The notes beneath the pieces were generated by a model. That model ran no database searches. It was not told the origin of the DNA and saw only the letters and a program-made list of their open reading frames with translations. Below are positions 9,953 to 21,900 of a stretch of 64,000 nt of DNA, in pieces (position 1 is the stretch's first letter; every line of letters starts with the position of its first letter). The stretch comes from Caenorhabditis elegans (taxonomy: Eukaryota > Nematoda > Chromadorea > Rhabditida > Rhabditidae). Both the position numbers and the translations under genes were made by a program. The stretch is taken from the NCBI RefSeq assembly GCF_000002985.6, contig NC_003279.8:11842001-11906000 (forward strand), given 5' to 3'.

Positions 9953-12900
9953 TTAGGTGTACAAATTGTCCTGAGCACGTTTTTTGTTCGCAGAGTTCTG
10001 GGTGACGGGGTCCGGTGATGAGATGTCGGCGTATGGGTTTTCTGGAAAAAAATCAGGTGTAAAAAAATTGGCGCGAAATTTGAATTTTTGATTTTTTTAA
10101 ATTTGACTCATAAATTCGAAATTCAATAATTTCGAGAAAAATTGTGTGAAATTTTTAAAAAAAATTCAATTTTCTTCAAAATTTTGGCGCGAAATTCAAT
10201 TTTTTCAGAAAATATTCGGCGCGAAATTCAAATTTTCAACAAAAAAATTTGGTGCGAAATTCAAAAAATTCCAATATTTCAGAAAATATTTGGCGCGAAG
10301 TTTGAATTTTGAATTTTTTTTTTTTAATTTGACTCTAAATTTGAAATTTAATAATTTTTAGAAAATTTTCCGCAACATTTTTTCCGAAAAACATAGTGCG
10401 AAATTCAAAAAAAATCAAATTTTCTGAGAAAAAATTTTGGCGCGAAATTTAAATTTTCCAAAAAAAAATTACGGCGCGAAATTCAAATTCACTTTTTTCG
10501 CTAATTTTGGCGCGAAATTCAAAAAATTTCAATTTTTAAGAAACATTTTGGCGCGAACATTAAATTTTCAAAAAAAAATTTGCCGGAAAATTCAAATTTT
10601 CGGAGAAAAATTTTGGCGCGAATTTGAAATTTTCAACAAAAAAAAATTACGGCGCGAAATTCAAATTTCAAGTTTTCACATGCCTTTCTCATGCCTGCCT
10701 GCCTACCTATTGCCGCTTATTTTCTGAATACAGGCGTAGGTAGGCTTAGGAAAGTCTACAGTAACCACACACAATATTAAGTACCAAATGGTACAGATCA
10801 GCACGACAGGGGGTTACTGTAGAGAGGTTACGGTAGGTGAATCACGAAACTGGTAAGAAATGGAACGGTCGGAATTTGGGGAAATTGATTTTTTTTTCCT
10901 GATTTGCAAGTAAAAATGGGGAAATTTGAAGCTTTTTGTGGAAAAATTCCGAAAAAAAAGTCCAAAATTAATTTTTGAGTTTTTCGGGGCAAAATTAGAG
11001 TGATATTTAGTTTTTTTTTCAGTTTTTTTTGGTTTTTGGGCCAAAATGTATGAAATTTTTTGGATTTCTCGTATAATTTCTATTTTTTCAAAGGTAAAAA
11101 TAGGCAAGAAAAAGGCTTTCGAGGACCGAGGCCAGGAGACTTACCACACGTGAACCGATGTCTCTCGGCACACACATACACAACAACAACAACAGTGTAC
11201 AACAATTGGTAGATAGAAATATAGTGAGAAAATGAGCGGGAAATCGAAATTTTAAAAAATTTCAAATTTCCCGCCAAATCGAGTAGATCAAAAACAAAAT
11301 CACAGAACAAACACCAGAGACACCGGGATTCGGCGAGAAATTTGGAAATTTTTTTTTAGGAAAATTCAAATTTCCCGCCAAGAAATGGGACGGGGGAGAA
11401 GATTTTTTGTTAGAAAAAAAAAAAGAAATTTCTGGAAAATTTTGGGTCCGGAACACGATTTTTTCTGAATTTTTGTCAAAAAAATTTGAAAAATAATGTA
11501 AAAAACGATTTATCGAATTTTTTCCGAAAAATGTGTTTTTGTTGATAATTCTAGAAAAAAAAAAGATTTTTCGGGAAAAATTACATTTCTAAGGATCATT
11601 TTTTTAAATTAATTTTTGAATTTTTCAGTAAAAAAATTGAATTTTTCTAGATTTTTCGGGAAAAAAATTTAAAAAAAAAATATTTTTTCAATTTTTTCGG
11701 GATAATTTCTGTGAAAAAAAAGTTTTTTTTTAATATTTTTCGGTTAAAAATTCAAAAAAAATGTTTTCTGAATTGTCTAAAAAAAAACATTTTTTTCAAA
11801 TTTCTCGGGAAAAAATTGATTTTTTTCTTAGAATTTTGTAAAAAAATTGATTCCTTCAGATTTTTCGGATTTTTAAAATTATTTTTTCAGATTTTTCGCT
11901 TTAAAAAATTCAATTTCTTTTTCTCGCGAAAATACTGTTTTTTTTTCAAAAAATTATCTTTTTCCCAGAAAAACTTTTACATTTAAAAAAACCCTACAGT
12001 TTTTCAGGCTTTTTCTCGTAACTTTTTGCTGATTTTTTTTAAATTATAGAATTTTTCAGTTTTTTACAGTAAAACCGTTCGCTTCGAGACCCAAATGTCC
12101 CTAAAATTTTCTTAAAATTTTAAGACCAGGAGTTCAGAAATTTCAGCTAAAAATGGCACAAGAAACGTGCAAATTTGGTGGGCGGAATTGGGGGGTAATT
12201 ACATGCAATAAAATGGGACGGGGGGAGAACACAATTTTTGTCCAACTTTTTCCAAAAAATTTCAAAAATGCTATGAACCATTGTGATTCGATGTCGTTAC
12301 TGCATGTGCTGGAGATATCGAGTTCTCGTGTGGTTCATCGAATTCTTCTTCGTCATGCTCTTCTAATAGAGGTCGACGTGATTGTTCAGATGAATTTAAA
12401 CCTCTACGAGAAGCTGAAGCTGAAGCTGATGATGATGATCCTTCTCCAGCTACTTCGTCCAGGGAGGCGTAGTCGTCTGGGAAAATTTAAATTTTTTAGA
12501 AGATTTTTTTTTTCAGAAAATAAAAATTTTTCGATTTCGGCTTTTTTTGAAAAAATCGGTCTTTTTCGAAAAAATTAGAAAACATTAGATTTTGTATTTT
12601 AAAAAAAATTGAAAAATTTCAGGAAATTCGGGAGAATTATTGAAATTTTTTGATTATTTATGTATGAACTTTTTTTGTAAAATTTTAAATTTTTTATTTT
12701 AAAAATTCCAAAATTTGGAAGATTGCGATTTATTTTTTTTTTTAACAGAAATTTCGGGCAATTTAAATATTTTTTGAAATTATTTTTTGATTGAAATTTT
12801 TAGATTAAAAAATTTGCTTTTTCTTGCTTTTTCTGGAAAAATCGGTATTTTTTAGGAAAAAAATCAGAAATTTTTTTTAAAGATTTTAGAAAAATCGGAT

Positions 12901-15900
12901 TTTTTTTGTTGGAAAAAATTGAAAACGTTAGATTGTATTTAAAAAAAATAAAGATTACGGAAAATTCGGGAGTTTGGAATTTTTGAAAAAAAAAAATATT
13001 TTCGGAAGTTTCCGATTTTTTTTTGTTGGACAAAAACACTTTTTTTGGAAAATTCTGGCAATTTAAATTTTTTTGAAAAATTGGATTTTTTTTTACGAAT
13101 TTCAGATTAAAATTTGTTTTAAAATTTCTGAAAATTCGGAAAGATTCCAATTTTCAGTTTTTCAGTAAAAAATAAACTTTTTCAGTCTTTCGGTTTTTTT
13201 GGTTTAGCCAAGGTGAAATTTCAGAGAAAAAAATCAGAAAATTATTATTTTTTTTTGGAAAAAGTGTCAATTAAAATATTTCAATAGAAAATTCGAATTT
13301 CTACAAAAAAAATCATTTAACTTTTTTTAAAAATCAAAAAAAATTCGAACTTTTCGAAAAAACTAGGAAATCAAATTTTTCGATAAAAAATTTAAAATAT
13401 CCAAATTCAACGAAAAAATTCGAATTTCCGGAACAATATTTTTTCAGCTGATTTTTGTTGATTTTCAGCGAAACAATTCCAAAATTTCACAAAATTTTTG
13501 CTTTTTTTTTTGAGATTTTCCTTTTTTTTTCAGATTTTCCAGTACTTTACTGGATTGATTTTCTCCAATTTTTCCATTTTTCAACTCAAAAATTCTCTAT
13601 CAATACTAACTATTTCCCCGTCCAGCAGCACTTCTTCCATGAATCTTTTTATTCTCCAATTCTTCTTCTTCAAGAGTTAAAAGACCATTGGGTGGTCCTC
13701 CTTGATGATTTCCATTATTTTCTGATGAAAAAGCGTCAGAATCTGGAAAAACTGATTGACGAGAGTATAGGGGATTCTGGAATTCTCGGCCTTCATCGTT
13801 GTTCGGCGCTTTGTGGAATCTGGAAAAATTTTTGAATTTTTTTTCTAATTTTTGAATAATTTTTGGAATTTTTTCCAGAGAAATTGCATGATTTTGACAA
13901 TTTTGTCGGAATTTATAGTTTGAAAATTTAAGAAAAATCGAATTTTCCGATTTTTAAAAACAGGAAATTCAAAAAATCGGAAAAAATCAAATTTTTCGAA
14001 TTTAAGAAAAAGGCTGAAATTTTCCAGTTTTTTTAATTTTTGTGTTCAAAAAATTCGGAAATTGTCTTTTTTTTCTTCTTTTTTTCTGATTTTCGTATAA
14101 TTTTTTGAACTTTTTTTCGCAGAAATAGCATGATTTTGACGGTTTTCAAGGAAAAATGCGGTTAAAAAATCTTTAAAAATCAATTTTTCTCCCATTTTCC
14201 GATTTTTGGGTCCAAATTTATGTAAACTGTTTGAATTATTCCAAAATTTCGCTTTTTTCATAGATTTTCATGTAATTTTCTCAGATTTTGAAGGTTTTTG
14301 GCGCGAAAAAGTGTGGAATCTGATGGAATCTGAAAATTTGAATTTAAAAAAAAATTTTAATTTTTTTTTCGGAGAGATAGCATGATTTTGACGGTTTTCA
14401 TGGGAAAATGCGGTTAAAAAATCTTTAAAAATCAATTTTTCTCCCATTTTCCGATTTTTGGCTCGAAATTTATGGAAATTGTTTTAATTATAGAAAAATC
14501 GTTTTTTTTTTTTTTAAATTTAATTTTTCATAGATTTTCGTGTGATTTTCTCCAATTTTCAGCTTTTTGACTGGAAATTGAGAGATATTCTATGGGCTTT
14601 TCGTGAAAAAATCTAAAAGTAAATTTACCGTTTTTCCGAATTTTTCTCTGAAAAATGACTGAAAATTTGAGGAAATTTTTGAAAAATCGGAAAAAAATTT
14701 TTTTTTCGAATTTAAGAAAAAATAGAAAAATGTTTTCTTCAAAAAAAACATGGGAAAAGCTGAAATTTTCCAATTTTTTCATATTTTTTTAAACGAAAAA
14801 TTCGAAAATTGTCAGATTTTTGATTTCCAGTAAAAATCCAAATTTTTCAGCACAACTTTCAGATTTATTCAACAAAAAAAAACAATAATTTGGGAGAATT
14901 TTTTAGATCGAAATTTTGAAGGGTTTTAAAATTTTAAATATTCTAAAACCTAAAAAATTAATAGAAAAAACCATTTTTTGGATAATTTTTTGAGAAAAAA
15001 TTGCATTTTTTCAATCAAATTCTACTAAAAACTCACGAAACAGTAGGCATATCCGGATCTTTTTCCTTTTGATATTTATTCCTATAGAATAATGCAATTA
15101 ATCCTAATCCACCACATAAAGCAACAATCAGGAGCACAAAGAACCACGTGAGCCCAGTCGAACGTCCAGCTCCATTTAGAGCCTCAAATTCTTGTTTCGC
15201 TTTTCCGCAGGACATTTGATCTACATGGCAGCAGCCAATTGCAGCATCACATTCATATCCATCACCACAACCGTCTTTTGGACATTCTTTTGAGCATTTT
15301 AGACCGAAAGTGGACTCTGGGCACACTGAAAATCGAGAATTTAGGTGAAAAATTGGCAAAAAAAAGGAAATTTTTGTTTTATTTATTTTTTCAACAAAAA
15401 ATTCGAAAATTGCCATATTTTTTGAAATGATTTTTTCAGGTTTTTACAATTTTTTAAGTGAAATTTTGTTTTTGAAAATTTTAAGCTAAATGTTGACTAC
15501 GGACATACTGAAATTCGAGAAAATTAAGGGAAAAATTTGCAAAAAAAGAATAGAAAATATTTTCTTAAAATAATATATTTTTTGAACGAAAAATTCGAAA
15601 ATTGCCTGTTTTTTTGAAGTTTTTTTCAGGTTTTTTACAATTTTTTTTCGTGAAAAAAAATTGATTTTTTTGAGCATTTCAGGCCGAAGGTTTAGGGGAA
15701 AAATTTGCAAAAAAAGATACAATTTTTTTCTGAAATTTTCCAATTTTTTTCATACATTTTTGCAACAAAAAATTCTAAAATTGCCAGATTTTTTTGAAAT
15801 TTTTTTTCAGATTTTTTACAAATTGATGGAAAAAACTTGAATCTTTTGAACATTTTAGGCTAAAAAAAAGTGGACTCTGGGCACACTGAAAATCGAGAAA

Positions 15901-18900
15901 ATTAGGGGAAAAATTTCCAAAAGAATTAAAAAAATTTTCCGAAATTTTCCAATTTTTCAAATATTTTTTCAACAAAAAATTCAAAAATTGCCAGATGTTT
16001 TACATTTTTTAAAATGAAATTCGAGAATTGAGGTGGAAATTTGCAAAAAAATAGGAAATTTTTTCTTAAAAAAATACGAAAAACTGATCTTTTTTCATAT
16101 ATTTTTCAACGAAGAATTCGAAAATTGTCATATTTTTGAAATGAATTTTTTCAGGTTTTTTATACTTTTTTTTTAATATTTTAAGCCGAATTTCGACTCC
16201 TGGCGCACTGAAATTCGAGAAAATTATCAAAAAAAATTTTTTTTTTTGATAACATAAGGAAAAAACTGAAATTTTCCAATTTTTCAACGAAAAATGTGGA
16301 AATTGCCTTTTTTTAAACACAACTTTCACTTCACATTTTTTGCAAAAAAATCCATTTTTCAGCTCATTTTTTGTCAGTTTTCGGCCAAATTGTTGAAAAA
16401 TTGCCTAGTTTTTTCTCAAATTTCCGATTTATTTTCAAATTTCTCTGCACTCACGCGCATGACAGAATTCTCCAGTGAATCCAGGATGACAGTGACATGC
16501 TCCAGATACTCGATTACACGAAGACGTTGCTGTACCCTGACACTTGCATTTTTTAATGCAATCCGGTCCGTAATAGCCGTCTTCACATGGCTTATCACAT
16601 CGATCTCCTTGGAATCCTGGAAAAAAGTTATAGTAGTGGGAATTTCTGGGTTACTGTATTTCCAGTGTTTTTAGCCACCAGCTGTGATATTTTGTGATTT
16701 TCGACGCAAAAATAGAGTATCATCATTTCATACACCATTTTTCTAATGGGGCTATTCATGTGATGACAAAAAATGCAAAAATGCAGAAGAATGTAAAAAA
16801 TCGCATGATTTTTTCGAATTGTTCGGCATTTTTCTACATTTTTCGACATTTTTCGACATTTCGCGGAAACATCTCTATCAGGGCTGGGAATTTTTTGGTT
16901 TTTTTTGGTATTTCGACGATAAATCGGTTTTTTGGGACCAAAAAAATAAAAAAATCCAACAAAAATCGAGACTATTCTCTATTAAAATACATTAAAACAT
17001 GTATTTTAACACAGTTGTGGCGTCATAAATGTATTTTTAATACATTTTGCAAGATTACTTGAATAACCCCATTAAAATCAACTTACAATTAGGCATCAAA
17101 AATTTTTTGGTTTTTTTTGGTTTTTCGAAAATTTCAATTTTTTGTTTTTTGGTCCAATTTTTTTTTTGGTCCCAGCCTTGATCTCTATGTATTAAAATAC
17201 ATTTTTGCATTTTTCGTCATCACATGAATAACACCCATAAGTGGGTCTCGGCACGATCATTCAGAACCTGGTCTCAAAACGATCGCAACTTCTTAGTTAC
17301 CGTAGTGTCATGAATGTGTGGTGATTGCGTTAAAATTGAACGAGCATTTTTAATGGGTCGGTCGTGTCGAGACCGGGTATTTAATTTTTATTCAAAAATT
17401 GTAAAAACTGGCTCACCGGGGCGCCAAGGGCGTCTTTTTTCGATGTTTTCGAGGGAAAATGAAAAAAATTGAAAAAAAAAAGTTCAGAAAATTAACCATT
17501 TTGTTCAAATTGATGAGACGAAACTTGAAAAATTGCTTCTAAAAAGAAGAACAATGACCAAAATTTTATGCTAACTTTTTAAAAGTCGACATTTTTTCGA
17601 AAAATTAAAATTTCCTTTTTTTTTCGAAATAATCGAAAAACTGGGACTGGGACGTTTCCCTTACCCGCCGGACAACTGCATTCTCCAGTCTGTGCATTGC
17701 ATTGCTTGTACTCTGACGTACACCTGCACACCTGCCTACACCCATTCCCCCAGAATCCTGCAGAGCACGGCCGTGTGCAGAGAGCTCCTTCGAGCCCCGC
17801 CGGGCAGATACATAGTCCGTTGATATGATCACAAGTAGATCCGGATGCACATTTCGGGCAGTCCAGAGCACATCCATATCCATACTTCCCATCGGGACAC
17901 TTCTCGGAGCACGTCTTCCCATGATAACCGGGCTCACAGATGCATTCGCCGGTCGTCGGATCACATCCATGACCGTCGGCACAGGAGCACACTTGCTGAC
18001 AGCCATCGCCATAGCTCCCAGCGGGACAGTTATGCTCACAATGGATCCCCGAAGAGCCCGGTGGACACGACAAGCAGACTCCATTCTTGGGATCTGTGGA
18101 AGCACACGGTGACGGAGTAACTGTCTCCTGGCACAGGAAGCCAAAGGTGTTGGGGTCACACTTTTGATCACAGCTGACACCTTTTGTGCCAAGTGGGCAG
18201 AGACATTTGCCTGTTTGTTTGGAGCACGAAGCATCTGAGCACGGGCAGGAGAGCTCACACGACTCTCCGTACTTCCCTTTGGAGCATGTCGTTGAGCAGT
18301 CTGAGCCGAAGAATCCCGGCTGGCACGTGCACTCGCCGGTTTCCTTATCACACTTTCCATTGACACACTTGCAATGCAACTTGCATCCGGGTCCATAAGA
18401 TCCTTCAGGGCACCCGATATCACAGTTTGCTCCCTGAAGCCCAGCGGGGCATGTGCATTCTCCGGTAATCGGATCGCAACCGATTCCCTTCGGGCACTTG
18501 CACCGCTTCTCACAGTTCGCACCGAACGTGTCGGCCGGGCAGTGATGCTCACACCGATGTCCAGTCCATCCCCGATCGCACTGACACTTCCCGTCGGCAC
18601 CGTCGCAGCCGACACCTCGCTGGTTGCACTGACACTGGTGGGCACAGTTGGGGCCGTAAAAGTCGAGGGGACACGGCTCGGAGCAGTTTTTCCCAGTCCT
18701 TCCAGGCTTGCATACGCAGCTCCCGGTCTCCGGGTTGCATTCGGAAGCATGATTCCAGTCGCACATCGCCTGCTTCTCACAGTTCGGTCCGTACGAGTCT
18801 TTGGAGCACGCGAGCTCACAATTGTCACCGTAGAAGCCCGGTTTGCAGCGGCAGAAGCCAGTGTTCGGAGCACACATCAGAGTATTCTCTCGGACACAGG

Positions 18901-21900
18901 TACACGTTTTGGAGCAATCTGCGCCGTATTGCTCCGCATCGCATTTTCGTTCGTCACATTTCGGTCCTTTGTAGCCGGATTCGCATTGACATTGGCCGGT
19001 TTTTGCGTCGCAAGAGGCGTTTGAGTCCTGCAAAAAATGAAAAATTTTCAAGTGTTTGGAGCCGTAGTGTAGGATTACTGTAGTTTTTGAAAAAATAATT
19101 AATTTTGACTTTAGAAGAGGTATTGGTACTGTAGGAATACTGTAAGGGTACTGTAGGGTTACTATAGGGGCGCTGTAGGATTACTGTAGGGGTACTGTAG
19201 GATTACTGTAGGGGAAGAAAACAAAAATTTGGCATTTTAAAGTAATAGTGAGTTGGGGGTACTGTAGGGATGCTCTAGGGTACTGTAGGAGTACGGTAGG
19301 ATTACTGTAGGAGTACGGTAGGGGTACTGTAGGATTACTGTAGGTGTACGGTAGAATTGCTGTAGAAGTACGGTAAGATTACTGTAGGGGTACTGTAGGA
19401 TTACTGTAGGGGAAGAAAACAAAAATTTGGCATTTTAAAGTAATAGTGAGTTGGGGGTACTGTAGGGATGCTCTAGGGTACTGTAGGAGTACGGTAGGAT
19501 TACTGTAGGAGTACGGTAAGATTACTGTAGGAATACTGTAAGGGTACTGTAGGATTACTGTAGGGGAAGAAAACAAAAATTTGGCATTTTGAAGTAATAG
19601 TGAGTTGGGGGTACTGTAGGGATCCTCTAGGGTACTGTAGGAGTACGGTAGGATTCATGTAGTTTTGGAAAAAATTAGTTTTTGACTTTAGAAGAGGTAT
19701 TGGTACTGTAGGAATAATGTAAGGGTACTGTAGGAATACTGTAAGGGTACTTTAGGATTACTGTAGGGGAAGAAAACAAAAATTTGGCATTTTGAAGTAA
19801 TAGTGAGTTGGGGGTACTGTAGGGATGCTCTTGGGTACTGTAGGAGTACGGTAGGATTACTGTAGGAGTACGGTAAGATTACTGTAGGAGTACGGTAGGG
19901 GTACTGTAGGATTACTGTAGGTGTACGGTAGAATTGCTGTAGAAGTACGGTAAGATTACTGTAGGGGTACTGTCACTGTAGGGGTACTGTAGGGTCACTG
20001 TAGTTTAGGAAAAATGAGGTTTTTGAACATATGGTGAGTTGGGGGTACTGTAGGGGTACTGTAGGATTACTGTAGCGGTACTGTAGGAGTGTTTTAGCAA
20101 AAATTCAGTGGAAAAGTTTGGTAAAACTTCGAAATTGAATTTTTATTTCGAAAAAAAAATGCAAAAAAATATTGAAAATTGCTCCAAATTATTTTTATTC
20201 GAATTTTTGCATTTTTTTTAAATTTTTGCCAAATTTTTCTTGGAAATGTTCGAATTTTAGACCAAAATTCGTATAAAATCTCAGTTTTTCCATTTTCTTC
20301 ACTGAATTTTTAGCTTTTGTATCAATTTTCTTCGATTTTCAAGCAATTTCCTACAGTTTTTGCCAATTTTCACTTTTTCAGAGTTTTCTAGCTCCCAAAT
20401 TGTTGAAAATGGCCATGTGTCGATTTACGCAGCTCTCGTGTACTCCTCGAGGAGAAGATTGTTCAGTTGTTGGCTAAATTGCTCGATTTTGGACCATTTT
20501 TACAGATTTTTTTTTTTTCGTATTTAACTTGGAAATCGCCAAATTTATATAAAAATCAGGGCTTTTACTAGTGAAAAGCTGAAGTTTTTCAGCAAAAATG
20601 CATAGATTTTCTGCTTAAAACTCAGAAATTTTCCTGGTGGACTACACACGGGAGCTACGTAAATCGACACACAGAGCTGAAATATCGCAAAATCTGCGAT
20701 TTTTTTGTCGATTTTAATGGAATTTCCTCTATTTTTATGGAATTTTCATCGATTTTTGCTCATTTTTTCGTCAATTTCTTCAAATTTTTTACCGAAAATT
20801 CCAGGCCAGGACACGTGCAATTCTGTTTACACTGAAGCCCAAATCGTCCTCTCGAACATCCAATATCACAATGTTTTCCAGTCCATCCAATACATTTACA
20901 CTCTCCACTTGAACTATCACAATTTTGATTATTCAAACAATCACATTTCTGTGTACATCCTGAGCCGAAAAATCCCACGGAGCACTCGTTTTCACACAGA
21001 GCTCCGTGATATCCTGATTTACAGATACATTTTCCGTTTGTATTGTCGCAAGTTGCTCCGTTTTGGCAGTTGCATTCGAATTTACACTCTGCACCGAATT
21101 TTCCCTGCAAAAATTGGGGTTTTTTTTGGAGAAAATTTGAATTTTTTCTTGTAAAAAGGAGGAATTTTGGCTCAAAAATTGGAATTTCAGCTATTTTTTC
21201 CAGGTTTTTCATACAATTTCAATGGAAAAATTCGGAAAATTAAGTCAAAATGCTGAAATAAATTGATTTTTATAAAAAAAATTCTGTCAAAAACTTTTAG
21301 GAAAACATAATTTTGAGCCAATTTTCATTAAAAATTTCGATAATTTCAATTTTTTTTTCAATTGAAAAAATCAGTTTTTCAGCCGAAATTTTGTGTTTTT
21401 GGCTAAGTTTTTCATATTTTTAAACCAATTTTGGGAGAAAAACTGAATTTTCGAAAAATTTCGCTTTTTTTTTTGAAGGAAAAATGGAAAATTTTTGGAT
21501 AATTTGGACCGTATTACAGCGAAAAAAATTAAAAATAATAACCGATTTTTCAGCATTTTCTGGTCAAAATTACTCATTTTTTCGTAATTTTTTAAATTTT
21601 TTAAATTTTTTTTAATGGAAAATTATAATTTAGAACCGTTTTTTGGCGTAAAAATGAATTTTTTTGGGTTTTTTTGAAAAAATTAGATTTTTCAAATAAT
21701 TCTCTCTTCAGAAATTCAGTTTTTTTAATTTTTTTTTTCGATTTTTGACGATTTTTGTAGCATTTTTTTTTAATTTACTGGGTTTTCAGCATTTTTAGCT
21801 CAACATGATTCAAGTTTTTGTAATTTTTCGATTGGATTTTTTTTTTAAATATAAATTTATAGTTCGATTTTTTTGACGAAAAATGTGGGTTTTTTTTTTG

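Noticed and set aside
10146..10727. Frames rich in FGAKFKF-type repeats
   Set aside because: Translation of the GGCGCGAAATTCAAATTTT repeat array in a ced-1 intron.
12271..12273. TAG as the true end of ced-1
   Set aside because: Ending here gives 1084 aa; splicing at 12278 to 10041 keeps the frame and gives 1111 aa, the known CED-1 length.
12153..12578. 141-aa plus-strand frame
   Set aside because: It is the antisense of ced-1 exon 10; the minus strand has the splice sites and the YASL motif.
17605..18873. Long 422-aa second frame in the ced-1 EGF exon
   Set aside because: Shadow frame of the 490-aa Cys-rich EGF reading frame; it lacks Cys spacing and is produced by the high GC content of this exon.
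18374..19024. 216-aa plus-strand frame
   Set aside because: Antisense of ced-1 exon 6 with no splice context.
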